DNA of 64,000 bases from Rhodococcus erythropolis NBRC 15567 (GTDB taxonomy: Bacteria > Actinomycetota > Actinomycetes > Mycobacteriales > Mycobacteriaceae), in NCBI RefSeq assembly GCF_001552595.1, contig NZ_BCRM01000022.1, positions 1-64,000 of the forward strand, in the 5' to 3' direction. A program made the translations under genes and the position numbers. Below, piece after piece: positions 8,152 through 17,120 of this stretch. Numbering within the stretch: the stretch's first letter is position 1; each line of letters starts with the position of its first letter. The notes beneath the pieces were generated by a model. That model was not told the origin of the DNA and did not search any database. It saw only the letters and a program-made list of their open reading frames with translations.

Positions 8152-9597
8152 TGCGCCATCGGTTTGAGCTGCAATTGGTAACTCGGGCAGCGATACCGCC
8201 CCCGTCCGCTCCACCTTCACTGCCAACGTCACCGCGGCGGCCAGTGCTGATACGCCCGCTCCGATCCAGTACAAAACCGCGAACGAATGCAGGGTCGGCA
8301 CAGCGCTCGCACCGATCACCACCGTTGAACTGGCCAATACCGCTGCCGCAACGGCGCTTCCGGTGGAGGTACCGACCGAACGGAGCAGGCTGTTGAATCC
8401 GTTGGCCGAGGCAGTCTGATGGATCGGCGCAGATTCGGTGATCAGAGTCGGCATGGCCGCCAGCGAAAATGCCACGCCGGCCGATACCACGGCAGCGCCG
8501 ATCACGATATTGACCAACGTCGGCGCCAACAGCACACGCAAGACATATCCGATTGCAATGACGATCGCACCCGACGCCAACGTAGCCTTCGCTCCCCATC
8601 GCCTCGTCACTTTGGACGACACCGGCGCCAATCCGATCATCAGGACTCCGCCCGGCATCATCGCCAGTCCGGCTTCGGCAGCCGAGAGTCCGAGACCGTC
8701 CGCCGACGCCACGGGCAACTGAAGTTCCTGCGTTGCCGCCAACGCGCTGATGAACATGGCAAAACCGAGTAATACTGCGCAGACGTTCGAAACCAGAATC
8801 GGAGCGCGAAGGGAAGTCCGCAGATCGACCAGCGGTGCCGGCGTGTGCAGTTCCCACGGAATCCATCCACAGAGCAAGACCACGCCGGACGCGATCAGAA
8901 CCAGAACCTCGGGGCTTGCCCAGCCCCATTCGGTTCCTTTCGAAACGGCCAGCAGCAGTGCAGTCATAGCGAGCGTGAGGACTGTGGCTCCCAGAAAGTC
9001 GAAGCGTCCGCGACTCTTCACAGTCGATTCCGGCACCACCAGCGGCAAGACGACTATCAGTACGACCCCGAATCCACCGGTGACCCAGAAAAGCGCGGGT
9101 AGTCCCCAGTGCGCCGAGATCACCCCAGCCATCGGCATACCGAACATGCCACCGATCCCCAACGTCGCACTCATGAGAGCTACTGCACCACTGAGCTTTT
9201 CCGGAGGAAGGACATCGCGCATGATGCTGATTCCGACGGGCAGAAGTGCCGTCGCGAACCCCTGCAACGAGCGCCCGAGGATCAGTAACCAGAAACTCTG
9301 GCTGAGCGCAGCAACCATGCAGCCGACGATCATCACGGCAAGACAGACGAGCATCATCGCGCGCTTGCCGAACATGTCGGCGAGTCTGCCGATGAGAGGG
9401 GTTGCGACGGCACCGGTCAGCAACGTCGAGGTCACCAGCCAGGAAGCGGTGGACGACGATACTCCCGATGCCGTCGCGAACGCAGGCAGGACCGGCACCA
9501 CCAAGGTCTGTTGCAGCGCGACCACCACACCGCTCAGACTCAGGACGCCGACGACCCACCCGGTCCGCGCTTTCGCGCGAACAGTCTTGTCCGTCAA
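8137..9597 (-). CDS. MFS drug transporter, DHA2 (14-TM) family
   Basis: The product has about 486 residues and roughly fourteen hydrophobic segments. Motif A-like LIGRLADMFGKRAMML and a motif C-like stretch place it in the DHA2 family of proton-driven multidrug exporters. The frame is open upstream to 9714, but that part is the antisense-like tail over the SDR gene. A TTG at 9597 overlaps the SDR stop as TTGA, which suggests translational coupling, so 9597 is preferred although no separate ribosome site is visible. The SDR upstream suggests a redox-modified substrate is being exported, which is inference only. Confidence 0.78.
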   Translation of the reverse strand: MTDKTVRAKARTGWVVGVLSLSGVVVALQQTLVVPVLPAFATASGVSSSTASWLVTSTLLTGAVATPLIGRLADMFGKRAMMLVCLAVMIVGCMVAALSQSFWLLILGRSLQGFATALLPVGISIMRDVLPPEKLSGAVALMSATLGIGGMFGMPMAGVISAHWGLPALFWVTGGFGVVLIVVLPLVVPESTVKSRGRFDFLGATVLTLAMTALLLAVSKGTEWGWASPEVLVLIASGVVLLCGWIPWELHTPAPLVDLRTSLRAPILVSNVCAVLLGFAMFISALAATQELQLPVASADGLGLSAAEAGLAMMPGGVLMIGLAPVSSKVTRRWGAKATLASGAIVIAIGYVLRVLLAPTLVNIVIGAAVVSAGVAFSLAAMPTLITESAPIHQTASANGFNSLLRSVGTSTGSAVAAAVLASSTVVIGASAVPTLHSFAVLYWIGAGVSALAAAVTLAVKVERTGAVSLPELPIAAQTDGATKIG

Positions 9598-10442
9598 GCG
9601 TTCGAGCGAGCGGCTACTCCGGCGTCGACAGGAACCACGATGCCACTCATGTGGGCACTCGCGTCGGCGGCGAGGAACAGGACTACTCGCGTGATCTCGA
9701 AGGGATCCAGCCAACCGACCGGCTGCGCATGCAGAGTCGCGTACACGGGTTCGACGTCGTCTGCCGTCGGCGATTCGAGGTCAGGCCGCATCATTGCGTA
9801 CATCATGTCGTTGTGAATCATCGGCGTCGAGATGTTTCCCGGTGCAATAGCATTCACGGTCACACCCGAGTTGGCCAGTTCGAGCGACACACTCTTCGTC
9901 AAACCGATGACGCCCCATTTGGAGGCGCCGTACGCCGCCATCTGGGTGCCACCTGATCGACCCATCATCGAGGAAATCGTGATGATGCGACCGTAACCAC
10001 GTTCCGCCATTCCACCTGACACGGCCGCAACGGTGTTGAACACACCGGTCAGGTTCGACGAGATGACTTCGTTCCACTGTGCCGACGTCATCGACGTGAT
10101 CGGAGCGGGCACGGACACACCGGCATTCGCGACGGCGATGTCGACACGGCCGAACTCGGCTTCAGCGCGGGCAACGAGCGCGTCCATTGCTTCGCGATCA
10201 GCAGTGTCCGCCTTGACGGCAATGCACCGACGACCGGTGGCTTCCACCAAACGAACGGTTTCCTTCAGATCCTCCTCGTTTGCGAGGGGGTAGGCGACGA
10301 CATCACTGTTCTCGCACCGGTCGCAGATCACGATGTCCGCGCCACGCTCCGCGAATGCGACAGCGTGGGCGCGCCCCTGACCGCGCGCGGCGCCGGTGAT
10401 CAGTGCAACTTTTCCTTCGAAGCTGCCTTCGAGGCTGTTCAT
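9594..10442 (-). CDS. SDR oxidoreductase, mycofactocin-coupled type
   Basis: This 282-residue short-chain dehydrogenase has the nucleotide-binding TGAARGQGRAHA near residues 15-26, the NAG motif (VANAG), a catalytic Ser in ISSMMG, and a catalytic YGASK. The insert CDRCENSDVVAYPLANEEDL after the second beta strand is the hallmark of mycofactocin-coupled SDRs, which keep NAD bound and recycle electrons through mycofactocin. The ATG at 10442 follows AGGAG; the frame is open further upstream but without a ribosome site. It is coupled to the downstream MFS gene by a TTGA overlap. The substrate alcohol is unknown. Confidence 0.82.
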   Translation of the reverse strand: MNSLEGSFEGKVALITGAARGQGRAHAVAFAERGADIVICDRCENSDVVAYPLANEEDLKETVRLVEATGRRCIAVKADTADREAMDALVARAEAEFGRVDIAVANAGVSVPAPITSMTSAQWNEVISSNLTGVFNTVAAVSGGMAERGYGRIITISSMMGRSGGTQMAAYGASKWGVIGLTKSVSLELANSGVTVNAIAPGNISTPMIHNDMMYAMMRPDLESPTADDVEPVYATLHAQPVGWLDPFEITRVVLFLAADASAHMSGIVVPVDAGVAARSNA

Positions 10443-10545
10443 GCCGTCTCCTAGTTCGTTGTATGCAAGCGTGCGCTGTACTGCATGCGTACTCCGAACC
10501 GGCCCGAAAGAAACAGTCGATCCCGGACAGCGGGAATCCAGCCGA

Positions 10546-11739
10546 TCACTGGTAAACGGCGGTCTCGAATTCCAGGTATCCGTTGATGGATCCAGCGTCC
10601 GCGAACGGCAGAATCTGCGTTGCCCAGAACCCGCCGACGCCGGTCTGCCTGTCGATCCAGTAATAGAGGTTGGCAAGACCCGCCCAAGCCAGCGATCCGG
10701 CCGGCCTACCGGTGGGTGCCACCTCTTCATTTGTCATGAAGGAGTATGCCCATCCCTTGGGTACACCGGGGAAGAATTCCGCATCGTTGGACAGCGTCGG
10801 GAGAACTCCGGGCAACAACCCCACGTGCTGGCCTTCGAGCCCGTTCTGAACGGCTGCAGCTACCGTCTCCGGCGACAACACGCGACCGGATGTGCCCGCG
10901 CCGTCGTTGAGCCACATACGAATGAACTTCGTGTAGTCGCCGACAGTGCCGTGCAAACCGTGACCACCCATGTGCACCTCGGGTTCGGCCGGAAGCTCGA
11001 ATCCGATGAGCGGAGTGAGGCTTCCGTCGCCCTCGCGCTGATGAATCGGCGCAAGTCGATCCTTCATCGACGGGCTCATCGTGAATGCCGTATCGGCCAT
11101 CTCGAGAGGTTCGAAGATGCGCTGACGCATGACATCGCCGAGTCGCTGACCTCGAATCGACTCGACGACCTGTCCGGCCCAGTCGATGTTGGTGCCGTAC
11201 TCCCATTTCTCACCCGGGTCGAAGAGCAGCGGTGTCGTGAGCGCCGCTTTGCTACACGTGATCACGCTGGGCTGCCCATGTTCCTGCGAGAGCCGGTTGT
11301 ACGACTCGTTGAAGAAGTCGTAGCCGAACCCTGCAGTGTGAAGGAGCAGCATGCGAGTGGTGATGTCACGCTTGGGTTCCCGAAGAACGGGGTTTCCGCC
11401 GGCGTCGAAACCGTCCAGGACCTTCAGCTCACCGATGTCGGGAACATAGGTCGCTGCAGGTGCATCGAGATCGAGCAATCCCTCATCCACACATTGCAGG
11501 ACAGCGGTACCGGTGATCGCCTTGGTGGTGGAGAAGAGCGCAAAGGTTGTATCGAGGGTCATCGGAACGCCGGAACCGAGAGTCCGCTCGCCCGCAGCAC
11601 CCTCGTAGATGTTGCCTTCTCGATCCGTGATCATCGCGACCACACCCGGGACGCGATCAGCCCCCTGAGTTGCTCGCGCCAGCACGTCGTCGAGGCGCTG
11701 CTTCGAAAGGGGCTTCCGCGCAATATCTTCGATCGTCAC
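10546..11739 (-). CDS. Serine hydrolase/esterase of the beta-lactamase fold (class C-like)
   Basis: The product has about 397 residues. The SxxK motif STTK lies near residue 70-73, and a YxN-like YGTN follows ([12 protein letters not shown]). An HGLHGT segment takes the place of the KTG box. This combination marks EstB-type esterases and other non-penicillin-binding members of the family. There is no signal peptide, so it is probably cytoplasmic. An ATG exists at 11763, but GGAGA sits 6 bases before the GTG at 11739, which is therefore chosen. It lies about 100 bases upstream of the SDR-MFS pair on the same strand and may belong to the same pathway. Confidence 0.75.
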   Translation of the reverse strand: MTIEDIARKPLSKQRLDDVLARATQGADRVPGVVAMITDREGNIYEGAAGERTLGSGVPMTLDTTFALFSTTKAITGTAVLQCVDEGLLDLDAPAATYVPDIGELKVLDGFDAGGNPVLREPKRDITTRMLLLHTAGFGYDFFNESYNRLSQEHGQPSVITCSKAALTTPLLFDPGEKWEYGTNIDWAGQVVESIRGQRLGDVMRQRIFEPLEMADTAFTMSPSMKDRLAPIHQREGDGSLTPLIGFELPAEPEVHMGGHGLHGTVGDYTKFIRMWLNDGAGTSGRVLSPETVAAAVQNGLEGQHVGLLPGVLPTLSNDAEFFPGVPKGWAYSFMTNEEVAPTGRPAGSLAWAGLANLYYWIDRQTGVGGFWATQILPFADAGSINGYLEFETAVYQ

Positions 11740-11807
11740 TGCATTTCTCCATCCGACTTGCAACTTGTCTTGTCGAACAGAATGTAACGGCGATCACACA
11801 CCTGGCT

Positions 11808-11846
11808 CTGCCTCGAAACGGCAGGAAAACTGTCTCGTTTCGGCAG
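11808..11846. repeat. Imperfect inverted repeat upstream of the serine hydrolase gene
   Basis: Arms CTGCCTCGAAACG (11808-11820) and CGTTTCGGCAG (11836-11846) pair with one bulged base. The element lies between the PhnB-like gene and the serine hydrolase gene on the minus strand. It could be a weak terminator of the first or an operator for the second; the sequence does not decide. Confidence 0.35.
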
Positions 11847-11865
11847 AACCGGGCAGAGTCTGGAG

Positions 11866-12276
11866 TCAGCTCTGGGGCGCTCCGATATTCACCAGCCAGG
11901 AAATACCGAATTTGTCTGTACAGGCGCCGAATTCGTCGCCCCACATCTGCTTCTCGAGCGGAACGCTGACCGTACCTGTTCCCGACAGTTGCTCCCAGTA
12001 CCCGCGCAGCACATCGCCGTCGTCGCCGCTGAGGCTGACCGTGATGTTGTCGCCGGGGTTGTACGGCATGCCGGGCGGAGTGTCAGCACCCATCAGGGTG
12101 TATCCCTGATCGGTCTCGAGCATTCCGTGCATGATCTTGTCCCCGCCTTCGCCGGGATTGCCGAATTCACCGAACGTGCTCAGCGCCAGCGTGCCACCGA
12201 AAATGCCCTTGTAGAACTCCAACGCTTCACGCGCGTCACCGTTGAAACTGATGTACGGATTGAGTCGAGTTGCCAT
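11866..12276 (-). CDS. PhnB-like VOC-fold protein
   Basis: This 136-residue protein opens with RLNPYISFNGDAREALEFYK and contains GGTLALSTFGEF and a closing WLVNIG. This is the PhnB/3-demethylubiquinone methyltransferase-like branch of the glyoxalase (VOC) superfamily. Despite the family names, most members have no proven reaction. A tag-like stop lies about 130 bases before the next gene. The ATG at 12276 is preceded by a TAGGAG at good spacing. It appears monocistronic, with an inverted repeat after its stop. Confidence 0.8.
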   Translation of the reverse strand: MATRLNPYISFNGDAREALEFYKGIFGGTLALSTFGEFGNPGEGGDKIMHGMLETDQGYTLMGADTPPGMPYNPGDNITVSLSGDDGDVLRGYWEQLSGTGTVSVPLEKQMWGDEFGACTDKFGISWLVNIGAPQS

Positions 12277-12410
12277 GACGTACTCCTAGCTCGTGGGATT
12301 GCTGTCACGTTCGATTTCAATCCTTGCAGAACGCTCCGACACGAAACAACGGATCATCGCAGTTCATCGAGTGCGTAAACCGATCGTCATGACCGTTCAA
12401 ACAACTGTCC

Positions 12411-13412
12411 TCAGAGTGGGTTCCGAGTCTCGGAAGGCAACTCTCCGAACCGTTTCCGGTAGGCGGCCGCAAACATGCCCAGATTGACGTAGCCCCAGGC
12501 GTTTGCGATTTCGGAGACGGTTCTCCCATCGGAACGCAACAGTTCGCTGCGTACCCCCTCCAGTCGACGCGCGCGCAATCGTTGCCCCGGCGTGGTGTCT
12601 CGGTACCGTCGAAATCCCGCAGTGAGCGCTCGGACACTGACGCCCACCGCAGCCGCGATCTCGGACGCCGTCGGCACCGAGCGCGCGAAGGTATCGATGT
12701 ACTCCTCCGCCGATCGCACGTATGCCGGTTCGGCGGAGGCGACGTCGGCGCCGAGTTGCAAACCGGCCTGCGTCGCCCACTCGTCGAGAAGCTGAGCCGT
12801 GATGAGTTCTTGAACCCTGGCGCCCAGCCTTTCACTCGAGATCGCGTCAGGCGACTCTGCAATCGCGCGAACGACGTAGTCCATCAATGCGAGCCAACTC
12901 GAGCCACGCCCGCCGATGGTGCACTTGTGCCGCCACAGACGATCGTCGGGAACCGCCCCGTACCACTGCTGGGCGTGGTCGGCGACAAGCTGATGCGGCA
13001 CAGTGAGATTCAGCTGCAGATGATCCGCGTCGAATTCGACGAAATAGTCGGTCCGACTACAGTCGGCGACAAAAGTCTCCCCCACGGCAGTATTTGCCGC
13101 AGCTCCCCGACCAAGGGTATGTCGGCCGTTGCCTCTGATCGTCGTCAGAACCAGAATGTTTCCGGCCTCGGGAGAACATTCACCGACAGAGACCGGAATG
13201 CCGTAGCAGAATCGGGTGACGTCGATCTTGCCCACCGCCGCCGAGTACATGTCCGAAGCCGGCTTCAACCGACTTCCTATCGGCGTGACCGTATACGGCA
13301 TGTAGATGTTGTCGGACCATTCCTTGATGCGGTCCCAGTCCCGAGAAAAGGCCTGGTGATGCTGCATAGTGGGCCGGCCGGCCGCGTCGATGAGCAAGGC
13401 ATCCTCGAACAT
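12411..13412 (-). CDS. AraC-family transcriptional regulator (AraC-binding-like N-terminus)
   Basis: A regulator of about 333 residues. The N-terminal two thirds resemble the cupin-like AraC_binding_2 domain (FVADCSRTDYFVEFDADHLQ region). The C-terminal 100 residues form the double HTH: SVPTASEIAAAVGVSVRALT and then TVSEIANAWGYVNLGMFAAA followed by RKRFGELP. The frame is open to 13502 but the first 30 residues overlap the end of the acetyltransferase gene, so the ATG at 13412 is preferred. Its ribosome site is weak. No ligand or target can be named. Confidence 0.78.
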   Translation of the reverse strand: MFEDALLIDAAGRPTMQHHQAFSRDWDRIKEWSDNIYMPYTVTPIGSRLKPASDMYSAAVGKIDVTRFCYGIPVSVGECSPEAGNILVLTTIRGNGRHTLGRGAAANTAVGETFVADCSRTDYFVEFDADHLQLNLTVPHQLVADHAQQWYGAVPDDRLWRHKCTIGGRGSSWLALMDYVVRAIAESPDAISSERLGARVQELITAQLLDEWATQAGLQLGADVASAEPAYVRSAEEYIDTFARSVPTASEIAAAVGVSVRALTAGFRRYRDTTPGQRLRARRLEGVRSELLRSDGRTVSEIANAWGYVNLGMFAAAYRKRFGELPSETRNPL

Positions 13413-13467
13413 GGTTCGAGTATCGCACCAGGGCCCGGGAAGGTCACGAAAAGTGAGCTGACGCGGT

Positions 13468-14010
13468 CTATGGCTGTACGGCGGCAGATCGTGTTGCAGC
13501 AAAAAGCAGCGAATCCACCGCGGTCCCCCGGATCACCATGTGTGCCCTCATCCGCCCCTCCTCCACCATTCCGATTTTGGTGAGCACCGACGCCGACGCC
13601 GAGTTCTCCGGACGACACGTTGCCTGCACGCGCTGTGCTCCAAGGCGAGCGAAGGCGAGTCCCAGGACCGCGCTCCCTGCCTCGGATGCATAACCTCGTC
13701 CTTGGGACTTCGGGTTCACGACAAAACCGAGTTCCGCCCGCCGGTGCGCGGCGGATACTTCCCACACAGCTACGGAACCGATGACCGTTCCATCAGCCTT
13801 CGACGTGATGGCCAGGGTGAACGTGCGACGTTCGACGAGCTCAGCTTCGAGTGCCGCGTCAGCCAGGAATGCCCTGGTCACCGCGGGGGTGTTCGGCCCC
13901 CAATCAACATATCTACAGACGGCAGGGTCGGACGCGTACCGATGGACGGCATCTTCATCCGCGGCAGTGAAATCTCGAAGAACAAGGCGTTCCGTAGTCA
14001 ACGTGAACAT
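13468..14010 (-). CDS. GNAT acetyltransferase, RimJ/RimL-like
   Basis: The 180-residue protein begins FTLTTERLVLRDFTAADEDA, the usual opening of RimJ/RimL-type N-acetyltransferases. The acetyl-CoA loop is NPKSQGRGYASEAG, and ENSASASVLTKIGMVEEG is the conserved C-terminal helix and strand. Members acetylate ribosomal protein N-termini, small amines or antibiotics; the target here is unknown. It is divergent from the HNH gene. The SOS box at 14049-14064 lies only about 40 bases upstream of this start, so damage control of this gene is possible. Confidence 0.8.
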   Translation of the reverse strand: MFTLTTERLVLRDFTAADEDAVHRYASDPAVCRYVDWGPNTPAVTRAFLADAALEAELVERRTFTLAITSKADGTVIGSVAVWEVSAAHRRAELGFVVNPKSQGRGYASEAGSAVLGLAFARLGAQRVQATCRPENSASASVLTKIGMVEEGRMRAHMVIRGTAVDSLLFAATRSAAVQP

Positions 14011-14043
14011 CCAGCGATCCTAGAGCTAGCCCAAAAGCACCCC

Positions 14044-14071
14044 TTGACTCGAACGCATGTTCGAGTATTCT
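14044..14071 (+). promoter_or_regulatory. LexA-controlled promoter with SOS box (14049-14064)
   Basis: TCGAACGCATGTTCGA at 14049-14064 is a perfect match to the actinobacterial LexA box TCGAAC-N4-GTTCGA. It fills the spacer of a good promoter: TTGACT at 14044-14049, 16 bases, TATTCT at 14066-14071. A LexA dimer bound here would block RNA polymerase. The downstream gene is DUF222/HNH, the 13E12 repeat family, members of which belong to the LexA regulon in M. tuberculosis. Confidence 0.85.
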
Positions 14072-14095
14072 CTGAGTAGGGGATCGGGGGATTCA

Positions 14096-15400
14096 ATGAG
14101 TGTCTATCTGTCGGACGTGGTTTCGGGTTCTGCGGTGGGGTTGCGCGGACGCCTGTGGCAGTTGTCTGCTTCTGAGTTGCGTGCGGCTGCGGTGTCGGCG
14201 AGTGCGGAGATTCTGCGGCTCGAGGCCGTTCGTGTGGCGGTGGTGGACGAACTCTCGATGCGCCCGGATGATCAGGTGATCGCCAGCCGCGGGGTGGGGT
14301 GCTGGTTGGCGGCGAACACGATGCTGCAGGTTCGGGACGGGAAGAAGATCGCCGCGTTGGGTGCGGCGCTACGCCCGTTTCCGGCAGTGGCTGCCAGATT
14401 CGATGACGGGGACTGCTCGTTCGAGCATGCCGTGTTGATCGTGGCGTTCTGCGAGTCACCGCCGAAGGGGATGCCGGAGGAAGCGCTCCCTCGCTGTATC
14501 GACTTGTTGTTGGCTGCCGCGTCCGGGGTGGAGGCGACGACCACGAAAGTACGGAACGTCATCGCGACCTTGGAGCGCATTTTCGAATCGGATGAGATTC
14601 CGCCCGCCGAAGATGTGGATCGCAACGAGCTCCGGATCGCGTCGACGTTGAACGGCCGGGTGGTGGTGCGCGGCGATTTCGATGCTCTCACCGGCGAAAT
14701 GCTGCTCTCCGCCCTGTCGAATCTGACGATTCCCACCCCGGCACCCGATGGAACCCCCGATGCCCGGTCGGCGGCGAAGCGGACCGCGGACGGGTTCACC
14801 GAACTGATCCGGCGTTACCTGGACTGCGCGAAGACCGGTAACGATGGTGGCCAGCGGCCGCACGTGAACGTGCACATCAACGCCCGTGATCTCGCGGAGC
14901 ACCGGGACTGCGCCGCCGCGCCCGCTGCTCCTGATGGTGGAGCGGCTGTGTCGGATATCGATGTCGGGCACATGCCCTGGCTCGGACCACTATCCGTATC
15001 GCAGACCAGACTCCTCGGGTGCGACTGTTTCCTCTCGACCGTGCTGCTCGACGATCACGGCGCGCCGCTCGATGCGAAACCCGGGAAACGGTTGGTCACC
15101 GCGGAGCAGCGAGTGGCGTTGATCGCCCGCGACAAAGGCTGCGCCTTCCCCGGCTGCACATGCGTGCCCGCCTGGACGGATGCGCACCACATCCGGCACT
15201 GGGCCAACGGCGGCCCGACGGTGATGAACAACCTTGTCCTACTGTGCCGTTCACATCATCGATTGATGCACCGAAAAACCGGATTCGTCGGGAAATGGGA
15301 AATCCGGATCGGGGTCGACAACAAACCGTGGTTCATCCCACCACCCTCGATCGACCCGCAGCGGCATCCGCGGCCGGCGAACACCACCTTCAAAACCTGA
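14096..15400 (+). CDS. DUF222 / HNH endonuclease domain protein (13E12 family), SOS-controlled
   Basis: A protein of 434 residues. The N-terminal DUF222 domain occupies roughly residues 25-300. The C-terminal HNH domain has CAFPGCTCVPAWTDAHHIRH, then WANGGPT, NLVLLC and HHRLMH, with the Cys pairs and His residues intact, so nuclease activity is plausible. An ATG at 14057 lies inside the SOS box and upstream of the predicted transcription start, so the ATG at 14096, with GGGG a few bases before it, is the real start. These genes are multicopy in mycolic-acid bacteria. The biological role is unsettled; damage repair or a mobile-element origin has been proposed. Confidence 0.88.
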   Translation: MSVYLSDVVSGSAVGLRGRLWQLSASELRAAAVSASAEILRLEAVRVAVVDELSMRPDDQVIASRGVGCWLAANTMLQVRDGKKIAALGAALRPFPAVAARFDDGDCSFEHAVLIVAFCESPPKGMPEEALPRCIDLLLAAASGVEATTTKVRNVIATLERIFESDEIPPAEDVDRNELRIASTLNGRVVVRGDFDALTGEMLLSALSNLTIPTPAPDGTPDARSAAKRTADGFTELIRRYLDCAKTGNDGGQRPHVNVHINARDLAEHRDCAAAPAAPDGGAAVSDIDVGHMPWLGPLSVSQTRLLGCDCFLSTVLLDDHGAPLDAKPGKRLVTAEQRVALIARDKGCAFPGCTCVPAWTDAHHIRHWANGGPTVMNNLVLLCRSHHRLMHRKTGFVGKWEIRIGVDNKPWFIPPPSIDPQRHPRPANTTFKT

Positions 15401-15435
15401 GGTAGTACTCCTCGGGCACAACAGAACACGGGCCA

Positions 15436-15467
15436 GCACCGCATCGAAGGAGACCTCGATGCGGTGC
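15436..15467. terminator. Hairpin between convergent HNH and ltp2 genes
   Basis: GCACCGCATCGA (15436-15447) pairs perfectly with TCGATGCGGTGC (15456-15467) over an 8-base loop. It lies between the stops of two convergent genes and probably terminates both. There is no T tract. Confidence 0.65.
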
Positions 15468-15507
15468 CAACAGGCCGTGACGCTTGATGAAGCTGTGCTC
15501 ACAACGA

Positions 15508-16677
15508 TCAGCGAGTCAGCACAAGCCCTGATGTCGGAACGCCCGTTCCTGCAGTCACCAGTACATTCTCGACGGAGTCGACCTGGTTTACCGAAGTACC
15601 GCGGATCTGCCGAACTCCCTCGGCGATACCGTTCATCCCGTGGATGTATGCCTCACCGAGCTGTCCACCATGGGTGTTGATCGGAAGCTTGCCTCCGAGT
15701 TCGATTGCGCCACCAGCGATGAAGTCCTTGGCCTCTCCCCTACCGCAGAAACCGAGTTCCTCGAGCTGCATCAGAACATAGGGCGTGAAGTGGTCGTAGA
15801 AGATCGCCGTCTGCATGTCCGACGGGCGCAGCCCACTTTGTGACCAGAGTTGATCGCCGACAAGGCCCATCTCCGGTAGGCCGGTCAAACCGTCGCGGTA
15901 ATAGCTGGTCATGATGTATTGATCTGCCCCGCTGCCCTGTGCTGCGGCAGCGATAACGGCAGGGGTGTTCTTCAGATCTTTGGCTCGTTCTGGCGAGGTG
16001 ACGACGATGGCGATGCCGCCGTCGGATTCCTGGCAGCAATCGAGGAGATGCAAAGGTTCAGCGATGAATCGCGAGTTCTGATGGTCCTCGAGGGTGATCG
16101 GTTTTCCGTAGAAGAACGCCTTCGGATTGGTGGCTGCATGCTTACGGTCCGCGACGGCGATTCGACCGAAGTCCTCGCTGGACGCTCCGTATACGTGCAT
16201 GTATCGCTGCGCGACCATCGCGACAAACGATGCGGGAGTACCCAATCCGTGAGGATAGGAAAAGGCGTTGTCCGTTCCCGACGAATTGACCTGCGCCACA
16301 AGACCGGAGTTCACCTGCCCGAAACGCGCACCCGATCGCTCGTTGAATGCGCGATAAGCAACGACGACGTCTGCGACGCCAGTGGCAACCGCCATGGCCG
16401 CTTGCTGAATCGTCGCCGCAGCGGCACCGCCACCGTAGTGAATACGACTGAAGAACTTGAGGTTCGGGATACCCACCGAACGAGCCACTGCCACTTCGGT
16501 GTTGGTGTCCATGGTGAACGAGGTAAGACCGTCGACGTCGGCGGGTGTCAGACCGGCGTCGTCCAACGCGGCTTGAACAGCCTCGGCGGCCAGTCGCAGT
16601 TCACTGCGACCGGAGTCCTTCGAGAAATCCGTGGCTCCGATTCCGACGATCGCAGCCTTGCCGGACAATGCGCTCAT
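15508..16677 (-). CDS. ltp2: Thiolase-like steroid aldol-lyase Ltp2
   Basis: The 389-residue protein is a thiolase-fold SCP-x/lipid-transfer-type enzyme without the usual thiolase Cys context. Characteristic segments are AAIVGIGATDFSKDSGRSEL at the N-terminus, IHYGGGAAAATIQQAAMAV, and the C-terminal NTHGGQLGEAYIHGMNG. In the cholesterol pathway Ltp2 cleaves the 17-hydroxy-C22 CoA ester made by ChsH1-ChsH2, releasing propionyl-CoA and androstenedione, and it works in complex with the DUF35 part of ChsH2. Its ATG overlaps the chsH1 stop (ATGA). It is the last gene of the fadE28-fadE29-chsH2-chsH1-ltp2 operon, in the order of the M. tuberculosis igr operon. Confidence 0.87.
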   Translation of the reverse strand: MSALSGKAAIVGIGATDFSKDSGRSELRLAAEAVQAALDDAGLTPADVDGLTSFTMDTNTEVAVARSVGIPNLKFFSRIHYGGGAAAATIQQAAMAVATGVADVVVAYRAFNERSGARFGQVNSGLVAQVNSSGTDNAFSYPHGLGTPASFVAMVAQRYMHVYGASSEDFGRIAVADRKHAATNPKAFFYGKPITLEDHQNSRFIAEPLHLLDCCQESDGGIAIVVTSPERAKDLKNTPAVIAAAAQGSGADQYIMTSYYRDGLTGLPEMGLVGDQLWSQSGLRPSDMQTAIFYDHFTPYVLMQLEELGFCGRGEAKDFIAGGAIELGGKLPINTHGGQLGEAYIHGMNGIAEGVRQIRGTSVNQVDSVENVLVTAGTGVPTSGLVLTR

Positions 16678-17120
16678 TCAATGTCTCCGTTTTCAATGTC
16701 TCCATTCGAGCCCGACGCCGGAAATGCCAGTGTGACCTGCGCAGTGATGTGATCTCCCAGACTGTTCTTACCGACCACCGCGAGCGAAACGAGATCCTCG
16801 TCGTAGGAGGTCACCGTGCCGGAGAGCGTCAAAGTGTCGTAGGCGTACCACGGGACCCCGAGGCGCAGCTTGATCGACGTGAGTACTGCCCGCGGTCCTG
16901 CCCAGTCGGTCACGAATCGCTGCACCAGGCCGGTGTCCGTGAGGATGTTGACAAAAATGTCTTTCGAGCCGCGCTTCTGTGCGAGATCACGGTCGTGGTG
17001 AACATCTTGAAAGTCGCGGGTAGCGAGCGCTGCCGAGACCACAAACGTCGGGTCGCCGTAAATCGAGAGCTGCGGAAGAACCTCTCCCACAGTGATATCC
17101 GTCGTCAAAGTCATCGTCAC
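16674..17120 (-). CDS. chsH1: MaoC-like enoyl-CoA hydratase subunit ChsH1
   Basis: A 148-residue single hot-dog (MaoC-like) protein. The hydratase motif is visible as DFQDVHHDRDLAQKRGSKDI, with the Asp and His expected for catalysis, followed by VNILTDTGLVQRFVTDW. It would pair with the N-terminal domain of ChsH2 to hydrate the steroid C22 enoyl-CoA. The C-terminus ends in a duplicated short unit (NGDIENGDIE), encoded by a 15-base direct repeat that runs into the ltp2 start. The start overlaps the chsH2 stop by four bases. Confidence 0.87.
   Translation of the reverse strand: MTMTLTTDITVGEVLPQLSIYGDPTFVVSAALATRDFQDVHHDRDLAQKRGSKDIFVNILTDTGLVQRFVTDWAGPRAVLTSIKLRLGVPWYAYDTLTLSGTVTSYDEDLVSLAVVGKNSLGDHITAQVTLAFPASGSNGDIENGDIE

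Noticed and set aside
8009-9559. Long open frame of 516 residues on the minus strand over the MFS gene
   Set aside because: It is a frame shadow of the MFS gene, with Arg/Gly-rich non-domain sequence; the 8137-9597 frame has the MFS motifs.
10461-10485. Dyad of ATGCA/TGCAT and AGCG/CGCT upstream of the SDR gene as an operator
   Set aside because: The two arms are offset by four unpaired bases, so symmetry is poor and chance is likely.
10396-11787. 463-residue plus-strand open frame opposite the serine hydrolase
   Set aside because: It is antisense to a gene with clear SxxK and YxN motifs and shows no domain of its own.
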